Of a stretch of DNA of 64,000 bases, positions 17,760 to 25,579 are shown in pieces (position 1 is the first letter of the stretch; each line of letters starts with the position of its first letter). The notes under the pieces are model-generated. The model ran no database searches and was not told where the DNA came from. It worked only from the letters and a program-made list of their open reading frames with translations. This DNA comes from Candidatus Thiodiazotropha sp. 'RUGA' (lineage in GTDB: Bacteria; Pseudomonadota; Gammaproteobacteria; Chromatiales; Chromatiaceae), in contig JAEPDS010000006.1 in NCBI GenBank assembly GCA_016842065.1, positions 62,001 through 126,000 on the forward strand. Direction: 5' to 3'. The position numbers and the translations under genes are program-made.

Positions 17760-19151
17760 TCAATAGGACCACACCGCTTTGACTTCCAGTAAACCGTCAG
17801 AAAGCTCTATGACATAAAACTCGCCACCAGAGAGTATGGTTTTCTCCTGCATGGCAACGAAGAAACTGGGCAATTGTCCATTGTAGTTCAGGTTTTTCTG
17901 CTTGTTGATGATCTTGGCCTGCAGCTGCAGCAGATCATCAACATTGTTCAAAGTAATGATCACTTCTCCATCGACCTTTTCATCGAAGCAGATTGCCTTG
18001 AGGGTATCCTTGAACATCCGGTAGAGAATGGATTTTTGATCCTGCGATATCAACTCTTCATTGACCGACACATCGACCGTGATCTGCACTCCGGTGGTGA
18101 TGGTATGACACTCGGAAACCAGTGAATTAAGTGCCGCCTTAAGGCCGAAATCGTCCAGACTCGGTGGACGCAAATCGAGTGCCACGGCGCGGATCTTGTG
18201 TGCGGCATTCTGCAAGGTGGGAATGATGACAGTTGTGAGCTGATCCGAATCTGACCCTTCATCCTGCTTGTCAAACTGCAGGATATATTTTTCCAGCTGC
18301 ATTTTGACACCGGAAAGGGTCTGCACCACATCCTCATGCAACTCGAAGGCGATGCGTTTCTTCTCATCCTCCTGGGCGTTGATCATTTTTGCCGTGAGAA
18401 ATTCAAGCATCGCCTTTTTCTCTCGGGTAATGCGATTTTGCGCCTCGATAATCCGTTCAGAGCGTTTGATATGCATAAGCAGGAAGGTATAGAGAATCAG
18501 CATCAATAACATCGTGACTGACATAACGATAATGATAGCCCGCATTGCATGGCTGATGTAGTCACTTATGTCGTAGTAGATCTCCATCACACCCATCACA
18601 GGTGACTGCTCGGTGGAACGAATTGGTACATATGTCTGCACCAGATTTACATCACGGTCACTGGTATTGAAAATACTAAAGCTATCCCTATAGTTCAAAA
18701 CAGTCCTGGGAGTTCCGGACAATGCAGAGACAAAACCATCGTTATCCTCTTCCTCATCATGGTAGGCGTCTTTCCTTGAAGAGTAGGCAACTTTACCGGA
18801 TGTATCATACAGTTTAATGCGGTCAACATTCGTGTCCCGTATCATTCTTTGTAATGCGCGTTCCAGCATAGGCTCGAGAGGCATATCGCCAGGCTGTTTC
18901 TCATTCAACTTCATGAGATTCATAAACATCACAAAATGGTCATTCAGCGTGTACTCAGTGGCGATGGTGAGTGACTCATTACTCTGCTTAGTGGAGTGCT
19001 GGATGATGCGGGCCGTTTCATAGCGAAACAAAAAAAGAATGACGACAGCAATCAGGATAATCGCGATAAAACTGATCACCCCAAAACGTTTGGCCAGTTG
19101 ATAATCTTCCCTGTATTGTGTTGTGTTGTAGTTGATATTGTTATCCATCAA
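17760..19151 (-). CDS. membrane histidine-kinase-like protein with degenerate ATPase domain
   Basis: 463 residues. TM1 (about 23-43) and TM2 (about 205-228) enclose a ~160-residue periplasmic sensor. A HisKA_3-type dimerisation helix follows, with the phospho-acceptor region 'DEKKRIAFELHEDVVQTLSG' (His272), and the conserved 'ALDLRPPSLDDFGLKAAL'. Beyond that, where NarX-type kinases carry the N box (N-x-x-K-H/Y-A), DNGxG and GxGLxGM, this protein reads 'YRMFKDTLKAICFDEKVDGE' and then has no recognisable G boxes. It is full length with no stop or frameshift, so it is either a pseudo-kinase sensor or an extremely diverged one. Last gene of the Sco/cytochrome operon. Confidence 0.8.
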   Translation of the reverse strand: MMDNNINYNTTQYREDYQLAKRFGVISFIAIILIAVVILFLFRYETARIIQHSTKQSNESLTIATEYTLNDHFVMFMNLMKLNEKQPGDMPLEPMLERALQRMIRDTNVDRIKLYDTSGKVAYSSRKDAYHDEEEDNDGFVSALSGTPRTVLNYRDSFSIFNTSDRDVNLVQTYVPIRSTEQSPVMGVMEIYYDISDYISHAMRAIIIVMSVTMLLMLILYTFLLMHIKRSERIIEAQNRITREKKAMLEFLTAKMINAQEDEKKRIAFELHEDVVQTLSGVKMQLEKYILQFDKQDEGSDSDQLTTVIIPTLQNAAHKIRAVALDLRPPSLDDFGLKAALNSLVSECHTITTGVQITVDVSVNEELISQDQKSILYRMFKDTLKAICFDEKVDGEVIITLNNVDDLLQLQAKIINKQKNLNYNGQLPSFFVAMQEKTILSGGEFYVIELSDGLLEVKAVWSY

Positions 19152-19194
19152 ACAAATCTCATGAATTTACAAAGTTTCACAACGCAGCATGAAA

Positions 19195-20826
19195 TCAGGG
19201 AGCTATCCAGCCAGTGAGATTAACGATCCCTCCTTTACCATCAGTTTTGGCCACATAGAACCCCCGTGATGCAAACCTTTGATCCGGCGCCATGCTGAGG
19301 CGCGGAAAGATCGAGGTATAAGGTAAGTCATCAATCATATGTTCAATCTTTTCAATCATGTAGTCACGATAGAAATAGCCGCGAATGTGCTTAACCGCAT
19401 CGCCAAGCACCTTTAAAGCGAAGTAGGCATTGGCTTGGATCTCTCTCTCTTCCTTATTATAGATTCTTTTTGCTTTGAACCAACCGGTTGAGCGGATCAG
19501 CAGCCTGTTCAGTTTATCGGGCATTTCAGCGCTGTGAATAAACAGAACAGAGTCCGTCAAGCCCTGCGGAATAAGCTTGGTGTCTGTTCCATAATACTGA
19601 CTGGAGAGCATGATCAACTCGGCGCTGTTAAGCTGCCCGCTGTTGAAGAGTTGTTCTGATTTGCCTCTATCCAGCCACAAAACAACTGTGTCGTCCTTGC
19701 CTATCCGAAAACTGCTCGATGCTTTTTCGCCGAGTTCTCCCAGAGAAACCGAGTCTACGCTGATTCCTGCCTTATTCAGTTCATCAATCAGCGCGTTGGA
19801 AGCGATGGAACTCAGCATATCAGATTCATCATGAATCTGAACCACACGTGCAGAGGGTCGGTTCTTGCGGATATAAGAGGCAACCGCTTCAGACTCATGT
19901 GCTGCACCCTTGTTCAGATAGATGGTGTAGTAGTTCTCATCACTGATCACCGGCTGCTGTGTGGTTGGGAAAAGACAGGGAATGCCATGCCCTTCACAGA
20001 ACTCGCTGACCCGGTTCCAGCCTGTCGGCACCAGACCGTTGACCATCGCAAATACCGGCTGTTTTGTATAGTACGTGCTCAGTTGTTCCGGCCAGCTCGC
20101 TTCATCACCTTTCAGTTCCCAAACATGGATCTGCCACTTACGATAGGGCTTGAACATCCACTCCTTGTGCCATGGGGCATTCTTGGCCCGTTTTGTCTCA
20201 TATCTGGTTTCAATGTTCTTCTGCTCGACATAGGTCTCCATGACATCGATCAACGCCTTGTTCTCCTCCGCTTTATTGGAGGATAAGACAATGGTGGCGA
20301 AATGGATGGTCTCTTCGTCTACACCGGGAGACGGAGTATTGGAGAGGGTACTGACATAGGCCATCAAACCGTCCAGTGCCTCCTCATCGATCTGATATCT
20401 TGGCATGAAGGGATCCAGTGGGTAACCATTGGCATCCACCCCATCCCTGATCGCCGCCATCAAGCTCTCACGGGTGTAGGCTTCACGATAGACCGGTGGC
20501 TCAGGTGGTTTACTGGTGGGGAGTTGCAGGGGCTTGAAGAGCACACTGCCGGCAACTGCCGGGACAACCTGCTGACCCTCGGTGGAGCCCAAACCACTCT
20601 TGCGATGACAGGTCTCACAGATCAGCTGATCCCCTTGCACCGAGATATCGCCCTGGATGGTAGCCTTTACCAGTTTCCCGTTCGGCAGAATGCCCTGTTT
20701 GTAGAGGGCTTTGCCGGTTGCATAGGCTTTGGAGTCAACCTCCACTTCATTCTGTGAGGCTGTAGAGAATAGGATCAAACCGGCGCATAGAGTAAACGCC
20801 GTCATCATTTTGTTGAGTTTTTGCAT
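19195..20826 (-). CDS. c-type cytochrome fused to periplasmic ligand-binding domain
   Basis: 543 residues, exported (signal peptide ~1-24). The N-terminal ~170 residues are a monohaem cytochrome c with CETCH (Cys70, Cys73, His74) and a plausible axial Met in 'DPFMPRYQ'. The remaining ~370 residues look like a type 1 periplasmic binding domain (ABC amino-acid or ANF-receptor type): 'IHFATIVLSSNKAEENKALID', 'VFAMVNGLV', 'AVASYIRKNRPSARVVQIHDES'. The ATG overlaps the Sco gene stop (TAATG), implying coupling. A haem plus ligand-binding fusion suggests a periplasmic redox sensor or receptor, perhaps acting with the kinase encoded 43 bases downstream (inference). Confidence 0.8.
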   Translation of the reverse strand: MQKLNKMMTAFTLCAGLILFSTASQNEVEVDSKAYATGKALYKQGILPNGKLVKATIQGDISVQGDQLICETCHRKSGLGSTEGQQVVPAVAGSVLFKPLQLPTSKPPEPPVYREAYTRESLMAAIRDGVDANGYPLDPFMPRYQIDEEALDGLMAYVSTLSNTPSPGVDEETIHFATIVLSSNKAEENKALIDVMETYVEQKNIETRYETKRAKNAPWHKEWMFKPYRKWQIHVWELKGDEASWPEQLSTYYTKQPVFAMVNGLVPTGWNRVSEFCEGHGIPCLFPTTQQPVISDENYYTIYLNKGAAHESEAVASYIRKNRPSARVVQIHDESDMLSSIASNALIDELNKAGISVDSVSLGELGEKASSSFRIGKDDTVVLWLDRGKSEQLFNSGQLNSAELIMLSSQYYGTDTKLIPQGLTDSVLFIHSAEMPDKLNRLLIRSTGWFKAKRIYNKEEREIQANAYFALKVLGDAVKHIRGYFYRDYMIEKIEHMIDDLPYTSIFPRLSMAPDQRFASRGFYVAKTDGKGGIVNLTGWIAP

Positions 20827-21626
20827 TAATTTGCAGCCGATACGATCTTTTTGTACTCCTTGACAATATCTTCTGCACTGGCCAGACCATTGATGCGCGT
20901 CCAGTGCTGTCCACCTTGATTCCTGATCAGGGTAATCGGTTCATGGTTCATTTTTGAACCACGGAAGATATCAAAGGCCTTCTCAACGGTAACCACATCA
21001 TTGTAGCTACCGGTATAAAAATTCCACTGCTCACCAGCTTTGAACCGTTTCGAGTATTTCATCAACTGTTCAGGCGTATCATAATCCGGATCGATGGTGA
21101 TTGATATCATGGAAACGTCGCCAACCTCATCACCCAGGATCTCCTGTACCTGATGAAAACTGGCCGACAGAACCGGGCAGATGGTGGTACAGGTGGTGAA
21201 GATGAAGTTGAGCATCACCGGTTTGTCATGGTTGAGGATGTCCGCCAGCTTCTTCTGCTCCCCTTTGTGAGAGGTCAGATTCACATCCGGCAAATGATAG
21301 CTGGCATGATTTACCTTGTAGGACTTGTCCTGCATCATGGCGCGGTGATGGGCATGTTCATCGTGACCGGCATGCTGGGAATGGTCGTGCATGTTCATGG
21401 CTACCTTGAACCGATCGGCATGGTTCTGAGGTTTACCTGGTCGGGTGACGCAGTCGAGCTTGAACTGGGGCCCGAGGGTCTCATCACCTTGGGATTTCAC
21501 AATGCTTGGCAGATCAGTGGCATTGACTCCAGAGGTTGCCAACAGAGCAACAGAAAGCACAGAAGCCTTTAGCAAGCCGCTGAAACACTTTTCAATCGAA
21601 TCGTTAATCCACACGCGCTTATCCAT
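20826..21626 (-). CDS. Sco1/SenC-family copper chaperone/thioredoxin-fold protein
   Basis: 266 residues from the ATG at 21626 (AAGGG ribosome site; a GTG three codons earlier is possible). An N-terminal membrane/signal segment is followed by a His-rich stretch (MHDHSQHAGHDEHAHH, ~85-100) and a Sco thioredoxin fold with the copper motif C-x3-C-P (FTTCTTICP, Cys146 and Cys150) and a distal His in 'KMNHEPITLI'. Sco proteins deliver copper to oxidases or reduce their thiols in the periplasm. A partner could be a terminal oxidase elsewhere or the copper proteins of the operon upstream. The His-rich insert may hold extra copper. Confidence 0.88.
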   Translation of the reverse strand: MDKRVWINDSIEKCFSGLLKASVLSVALLATSGVNATDLPSIVKSQGDETLGPQFKLDCVTRPGKPQNHADRFKVAMNMHDHSQHAGHDEHAHHRAMMQDKSYKVNHASYHLPDVNLTSHKGEQKKLADILNHDKPVMLNFIFTTCTTICPVLSASFHQVQEILGDEVGDVSMISITIDPDYDTPEQLMKYSKRFKAGEQWNFYTGSYNDVVTVEKAFDIFRGSKMNHEPITLIRNQGGQHWTRINGLASAEDIVKEYKKIVSAAN

Positions 21627-21644
21627 CGTATACACCCTTATATG

Positions 21645-24600
21645 TTACTGCTCTTCAGCACGACGTTTTGCATAGGCTCGTGCCTGACGGGCATTCTGCA
21701 GCTGCAGATATCCGAAGAAGATGATCATCAAGCCCAGCAGAAGCATCAGATCGGCGGATCCGCCGCCGCCACCGCCACCGCCATTGTCATCTCCATCACT
21801 GCCACCATCCTGCTCATCATCGGAGATGGTCAGGGTGAAGCTGCCGCTATTGCTATCAATTGTCGCTGTGCCTGAGGCATTACCCAGGACGAAGGTGATT
21901 GTCCGGTCTCCATCAACAACCGTATTGTCAATGATCTCCACATTGATGGTCTTTTGCGTCTCGCCACTGGCAAACTGCAGGGTTCCTGTGGTGACATTGA
22001 AATCGGTACCGGCAACAGCGGTCGATGTGCCAACGCTCAGATCGACACTGACCGTACCAGTCAGAACAACGCTGCGATCGATGGTGAAGCTCGCATTGAC
22101 TGAAGATTCATTCACAGTAAGGCTGGTGATGGTGAAACCGATCAGGGTGGATGCGTTGAGTACGTCATCATCGGTGATGGTAATCTGGCCACTGCTCTGA
22201 TCACCGGCAACCGCCCCACCCTGAAAGTTACTCATCTGCAGTAGAATTGTCTCATCGGACTCCACCTCGGAATCGTTCAGCAACGGAACGGTAAAAGTCT
22301 TATCCGCCGCATCCCCATCGGCAAAACTGATGCTGCCGGAGGAGTAGGTATAGTCTGAAGAGGCAATCGCAGTGCCATCCGCTGTGTTGTAATCGACCGA
22401 TACGGCACCGGTTGAACCACCACTGCGTGAAACAGTCACCGTGACATCGCCGCCATCCTCAGCCGCCGTGATGGCTGAATTGGAGAAGATCAGAGAACCG
22501 GCAGCAGGCGGCTCGTCATCATCGGTCACGCTGATGGTTGCCGCAGCGGTATCACCCAGTGACGCGCCAACCGCATCAGAGAGTATCAGGTTGATGGTTT
22601 CGGTACCTTCATAGAGTCCGTCGTCGACGATGGTGATTTCGAATGTCTTGGATATTTCGCCATCCGCAAACATCAGGGTACCACTGGCAACCTGATAGTC
22701 GATACCGGCAATTGCGGTGCCATCTGCGGTTGCATAGTTGACCTGTGCAGCACCACTACTACCACCCTGACGTTCGACGGTCACCTCAATCAGGCCATCA
22801 GCCTCGTCCGCACCAAGTGCGCTGGCACTGAAGACCAGCAAACCGGTTGCCGGTGCCGCATCATCTTCAGTGATCACCAAGTCGACCTGAGATGTCTGAC
22901 CCAGCACGGCGCCACCGGTTGGGTTGCTCAAAGTCAACGTAATACGTTCATCCCCTTCGTATTCACTGTCATCGAGCAGCGTTACCTGGAATGATCCACT
23001 GGTCCCACCATTGGCAAAGTTGACGCTGCCGGAAGCGGCCGTGTAATCCTCACCAGCGGTGGCTGTTGAATCACTGGTGGCGTAGCTGACCCCAACGGCG
23101 CCACTGCTGCCGCCCGAGCGTGAGACGGATATGGTGGCGGTACCACCATCCTCATTCAATTGATACTCAGAGAGGCTGAACTGAATGCTACCCGCGGCAG
23201 GTATCGGATCATCACTGCTCAAAGTCACGACCGCAGAGGCCGGTGTGCCAAGTACAGCGCCACCTGTTGGCGTAGCCAGGGTGACCATCAGAGTCTCATC
23301 CGCTTCGTAACTGCTGTCATCCAGAATCGGAATCGTACAATTGCTGGTGAGCTCACCATCGGCAAAACTGACCGTGGCCTGGGTTGCTGTATAGTCAGCT
23401 CCGGCGGTGGCGGTAAGATCGCTGGTTGAGCAGCTGATCGAGACAGCACCACTGCTGCCGTTAGTGCGGGTCACCGGCACCAGAATCGATGTATCGCCCT
23501 CTGAGGCGGTATAACTGGAACCGCTGAACTGCAGGCTACCGGAACTCGAGACCGGCTCATTGTCGGTGATCGAGACTTCGGTAACATCCCGGGCTGCCAG
23601 TGCAACCGAGACCGGATTCGAGAGTGTGATCAACAGAGACTCAGTACCTTCCGTAGTGGCATCGTCTGTGATGGCTAGGGTTATGCTGCTACTGATCTGT
23701 CCATCGACAAACGAAAGCGTACCGGAGGCGGCTGTGTAGTCACTGCCTGCCGTAGCCGTTGCGTCACTCATGGCATAATCCACCGAACCACTGCCGGAGC
23801 TGCCCGCGTCGCGCTGCACGGTGATGGTAACGCTGCCGTCACCTTCACTGAAGGTATAAGTACTGCTACTGAACTGTACCGTGCCAACGGTTGGTGCATC
23901 GTTATCGGTAATGGTCACCGTGGCACTGTTCTGCGCACCGATGTTGAGACCGCTCAGATCGATCGTAAAGGTCTCGTTGTCCTCGAAGACCGTATCGTCC
24001 AGAATCGTGATGCTGATCTGCTGACTGCTCTCACCATCGGCAAAATTGAGGGTTCCTGAAACTGGTGTGTAGTCCTGATTGGCACTTGCCGTGTCGATCT
24101 CACTGTCACTGTCAGTTGCATAGTCAACAGAGAGCGCACCACTGGTGCCACCGGTACGTTCCACGGTGAGCTGAAGGGTGGAGGCATTCTCAGCCACGCT
24201 GTAGGTGGCGCTGCTGAACTGCAGTTTCTGGCCGGGGAATGCGCCGGACTGGGCGCCCAGTGTAAAATCATCCGAGAAGAAGATATTGACTTCATCTCCT
24301 CCCTCATCCACCGCCTCTACCAGTACGTTGGTGAAACCCGCATCATCGATGAAACCGAGAAAGGTCCAGCCTGTAACCGTGGCCTGTGAACCGGTGAAAT
24401 CGACCGGCGCCGAACCGTTGGTGGTAAAACCGATTTTCGCACCCGTACTGCTGCGAAACCAGCCGCCTACGCCGTAGAGGGTCGTGCCGCTGGCGGTCAA
24501 GGTGTACTTGTCCGGTACCAGGTGATCATTTCGGTTGTCCACGGGGAACATCAGATAGCTGCCCTCATGCACATCGCCACCACTGGTGGAGGTACGCACA

Positions 24601-24869
24601 AAGGAGGCTTCCGTGGAACTGCCCGCCCAGGTGATGCCTTGGGAGGTCACACTCTGAACACCGGTACTGCGAGTGCCGTCCCAGGCGCTGCCTTCAAAGC
24701 TCTCTTTGGTGATGTCTGGTGAAATGGAGGGTAGATTGGAAAGATCCTGGATGAATTGAGCCTCGGCTGTTGCATCGCAACAATAGACGGTCACCACCGC
24801 GTGGGATTCAAATGAAGAGGCCAGTCCGAGTAATGTTAGAAAACCAAGCAGATGATTTCTATATTGCAT
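21645..24869 (-). CDS. surface protein with seven Calx-beta repeats and GlyGly-CTERM-like tail
   Basis: 1074 residues from the ATG at 24869 (GAAGGA site). The signal peptide (~1-24) is followed by a ~190-residue beta-rich domain resembling an extracellular lectin/PEP-CTERM-type module. Seven Calx-beta repeats then start with LQFSSATY, VQFSSSTY, LQFSGSSY, IQFSLSEY, LVFSASAL, LIFSNSAI and IGFTITSL, each with 'FADGE…I…I.DD..xExxE'. The C terminus has an eight-Gly run, SADLM, a hydrophobic helix and a basic end (YAKRRAEEQ). That layout matches rhombosortase-processed GlyGly-CTERM signals of type II secretion substrates. Calx-beta repeats bind Ca2+ and mediate adhesion or spacing. Second gene of the 25485-17760 operon. 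Confidence 0.88.
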   Translation of the reverse strand: MQYRNHLLGFLTLLGLASSFESHAVVTVYCCDATAEAQFIQDLSNLPSISPDITKESFEGSAWDGTRSTGVQSVTSQGITWAGSSTEASFVRTSTSGGDVHEGSYLMFPVDNRNDHLVPDKYTLTASGTTLYGVGGWFRSSTGAKIGFTTNGSAPVDFTGSQATVTGWTFLGFIDDAGFTNVLVEAVDEGGDEVNIFFSDDFTLGAQSGAFPGQKLQFSSATYSVAENASTLQLTVERTGGTSGALSVDYATDSDSEIDTASANQDYTPVSGTLNFADGESSQQISITILDDTVFEDNETFTIDLSGLNIGAQNSATVTITDNDAPTVGTVQFSSSTYTFSEGDGSVTITVQRDAGSSGSGSVDYAMSDATATAGSDYTAASGTLSFVDGQISSSITLAITDDATTEGTESLLITLSNPVSVALAARDVTEVSITDNEPVSSSGSLQFSGSSYTASEGDTSILVPVTRTNGSSGAVSISCSTSDLTATAGADYTATQATVSFADGELTSNCTIPILDDSSYEADETLMVTLATPTGGAVLGTPASAVVTLSSDDPIPAAGSIQFSLSEYQLNEDGGTATISVSRSGGSSGAVGVSYATSDSTATAGEDYTAASGSVNFANGGTSGSFQVTLLDDSEYEGDERITLTLSNPTGGAVLGQTSQVDLVITEDDAAPATGLLVFSASALGADEADGLIEVTVERQGGSSGAAQVNYATADGTAIAGIDYQVASGTLMFADGEISKTFEITIVDDGLYEGTETINLILSDAVGASLGDTAAATISVTDDDEPPAAGSLIFSNSAITAAEDGGDVTVTVSRSGGSTGAVSVDYNTADGTAIASSDYTYSSGSISFADGDAADKTFTVPLLNDSEVESDETILLQMSNFQGGAVAGDQSSGQITITDDDVLNASTLIGFTITSLTVNESSVNASFTIDRSVVLTGTVSVDLSVGTSTAVAGTDFNVTTGTLQFASGETQKTINVEIIDNTVVDGDRTITFVLGNASGTATIDSNSGSFTLTISDDEQDGGSDGDDNGGGGGGGGSADLMLLLGLMIIFFGYLQLQNARQARAYAKRRAEEQ

Positions 24870-24891
24870 ATTTCCTTCTCGAGTCAACGGG

Positions 24892-25485
24892 TCAGTTGAC
24901 TGTTAAATTTTCAGCTTTGAAGTCGCCAATCACCATTGTAACTTTCTCTCCTGATTTCACATGCGCATCAGGATTGCCAAATACCATGTAGTAGGTCTTA
25001 TTGGACTTGATGTTCATACCCCGGTTGGTTGGTCTGAAGGCACCAACCTTGGCGGCCATGGGTATAGGTAGTTTAGCATTAGATTTCTCGACTTTGAGGT
25101 GCGGTTTGATGCGACTGTCGAAAAAAATCCTGGCTTTCTCGAGATCCAGTACCTTAAATCTGAAATCGATCATGTAGCCGGCTGCAGCCAGACGCAGACT
25201 GAGCATTTCGATACCCCATTTTTCCGCAATCTTCTTGGCGGTCTCTTTATCCACAGGGGGTTTGGGAACTGCCGGCATGGCAACAGGCGGTTTCCAGGGC
25301 TTGGGTGCCGCCTGCTCTGCGGTCTGCGGGGCGGTTTTACTCTCCGCCTTGGCGACCGACGAGGTGAATGCAAGAAAGGCCGTGGCGCAGATCACCAGGA
25401 CCAGTATTACCAGCAGAGGATTGCCTCCAGGATGTCTCTCCTTTTCATCCTCAGGCGCTTTGTCGGAAAAGTGCGAACTTTTCAT
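24892..25485 (-). CDS. exported/membrane-anchored protein of unknown function
   Basis: 197 residues from the ATG at 25485; the frame is open to 25566 but that part overlaps the upstream terminator, so the later start is preferred. One N-terminal membrane segment (NPLLVILVLVICATAFLAF, ~24-42) is followed by a Pro/Ala/Lys-rich linker and a ~130-residue periplasmic domain ('KWGIEMLSLRLAAAGYMIDFRFKVLDLEKA', '…KTYYMVFGNPDAHVKSGEKVTMVIGD'). I do not recognise it with confidence. It is the first gene after the copper-oxidase operon terminator and probably heads the operon of Calx-beta, Sco, cytochrome/PBP and kinase genes. Confidence 0.7.
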   Translation of the reverse strand: MKSSHFSDKAPEDEKERHPGGNPLLVILVLVICATAFLAFTSSVAKAESKTAPQTAEQAAPKPWKPPVAMPAVPKPPVDKETAKKIAEKWGIEMLSLRLAAAGYMIDFRFKVLDLEKARIFFDSRIKPHLKVEKSNAKLPIPMAAKVGAFRPTNRGMNIKSNKTYYMVFGNPDAHVKSGEKVTMVIGDFKAENLTVN

Positions 25486-25524
25486 GGTACTACCCAGGAA
25501 TTGCCTCTTTTTACGTTTGATCTT

Positions 25525-25558
25525 AACAAAAATCCGCCCCCTGACGTACAGGGGGCGG
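25525..25558 (-). terminator. rho-independent terminator of the copper-oxidase operon
   Basis: Perfect 10-base GC-rich arms CCGCCCCCTG (25534-25543) and CAGGGGGCGG (25549-25558) enclose a 5-base loop. Read on the minus strand, the hairpin is followed by ATTTTTG. It lies 22 bases after the stop of the last gene of the operon. Confidence 0.92.
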
Positions 25559-25579
25559 TGCCTCACGCCATGATACTAA

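Noticed and set aside
21900-24200. Repetitive DNA in the Calx-beta gene as possible tandem satellite
   Set aside because: The repeats are at protein-domain level and diverged in DNA; explained by the Calx-beta modules.
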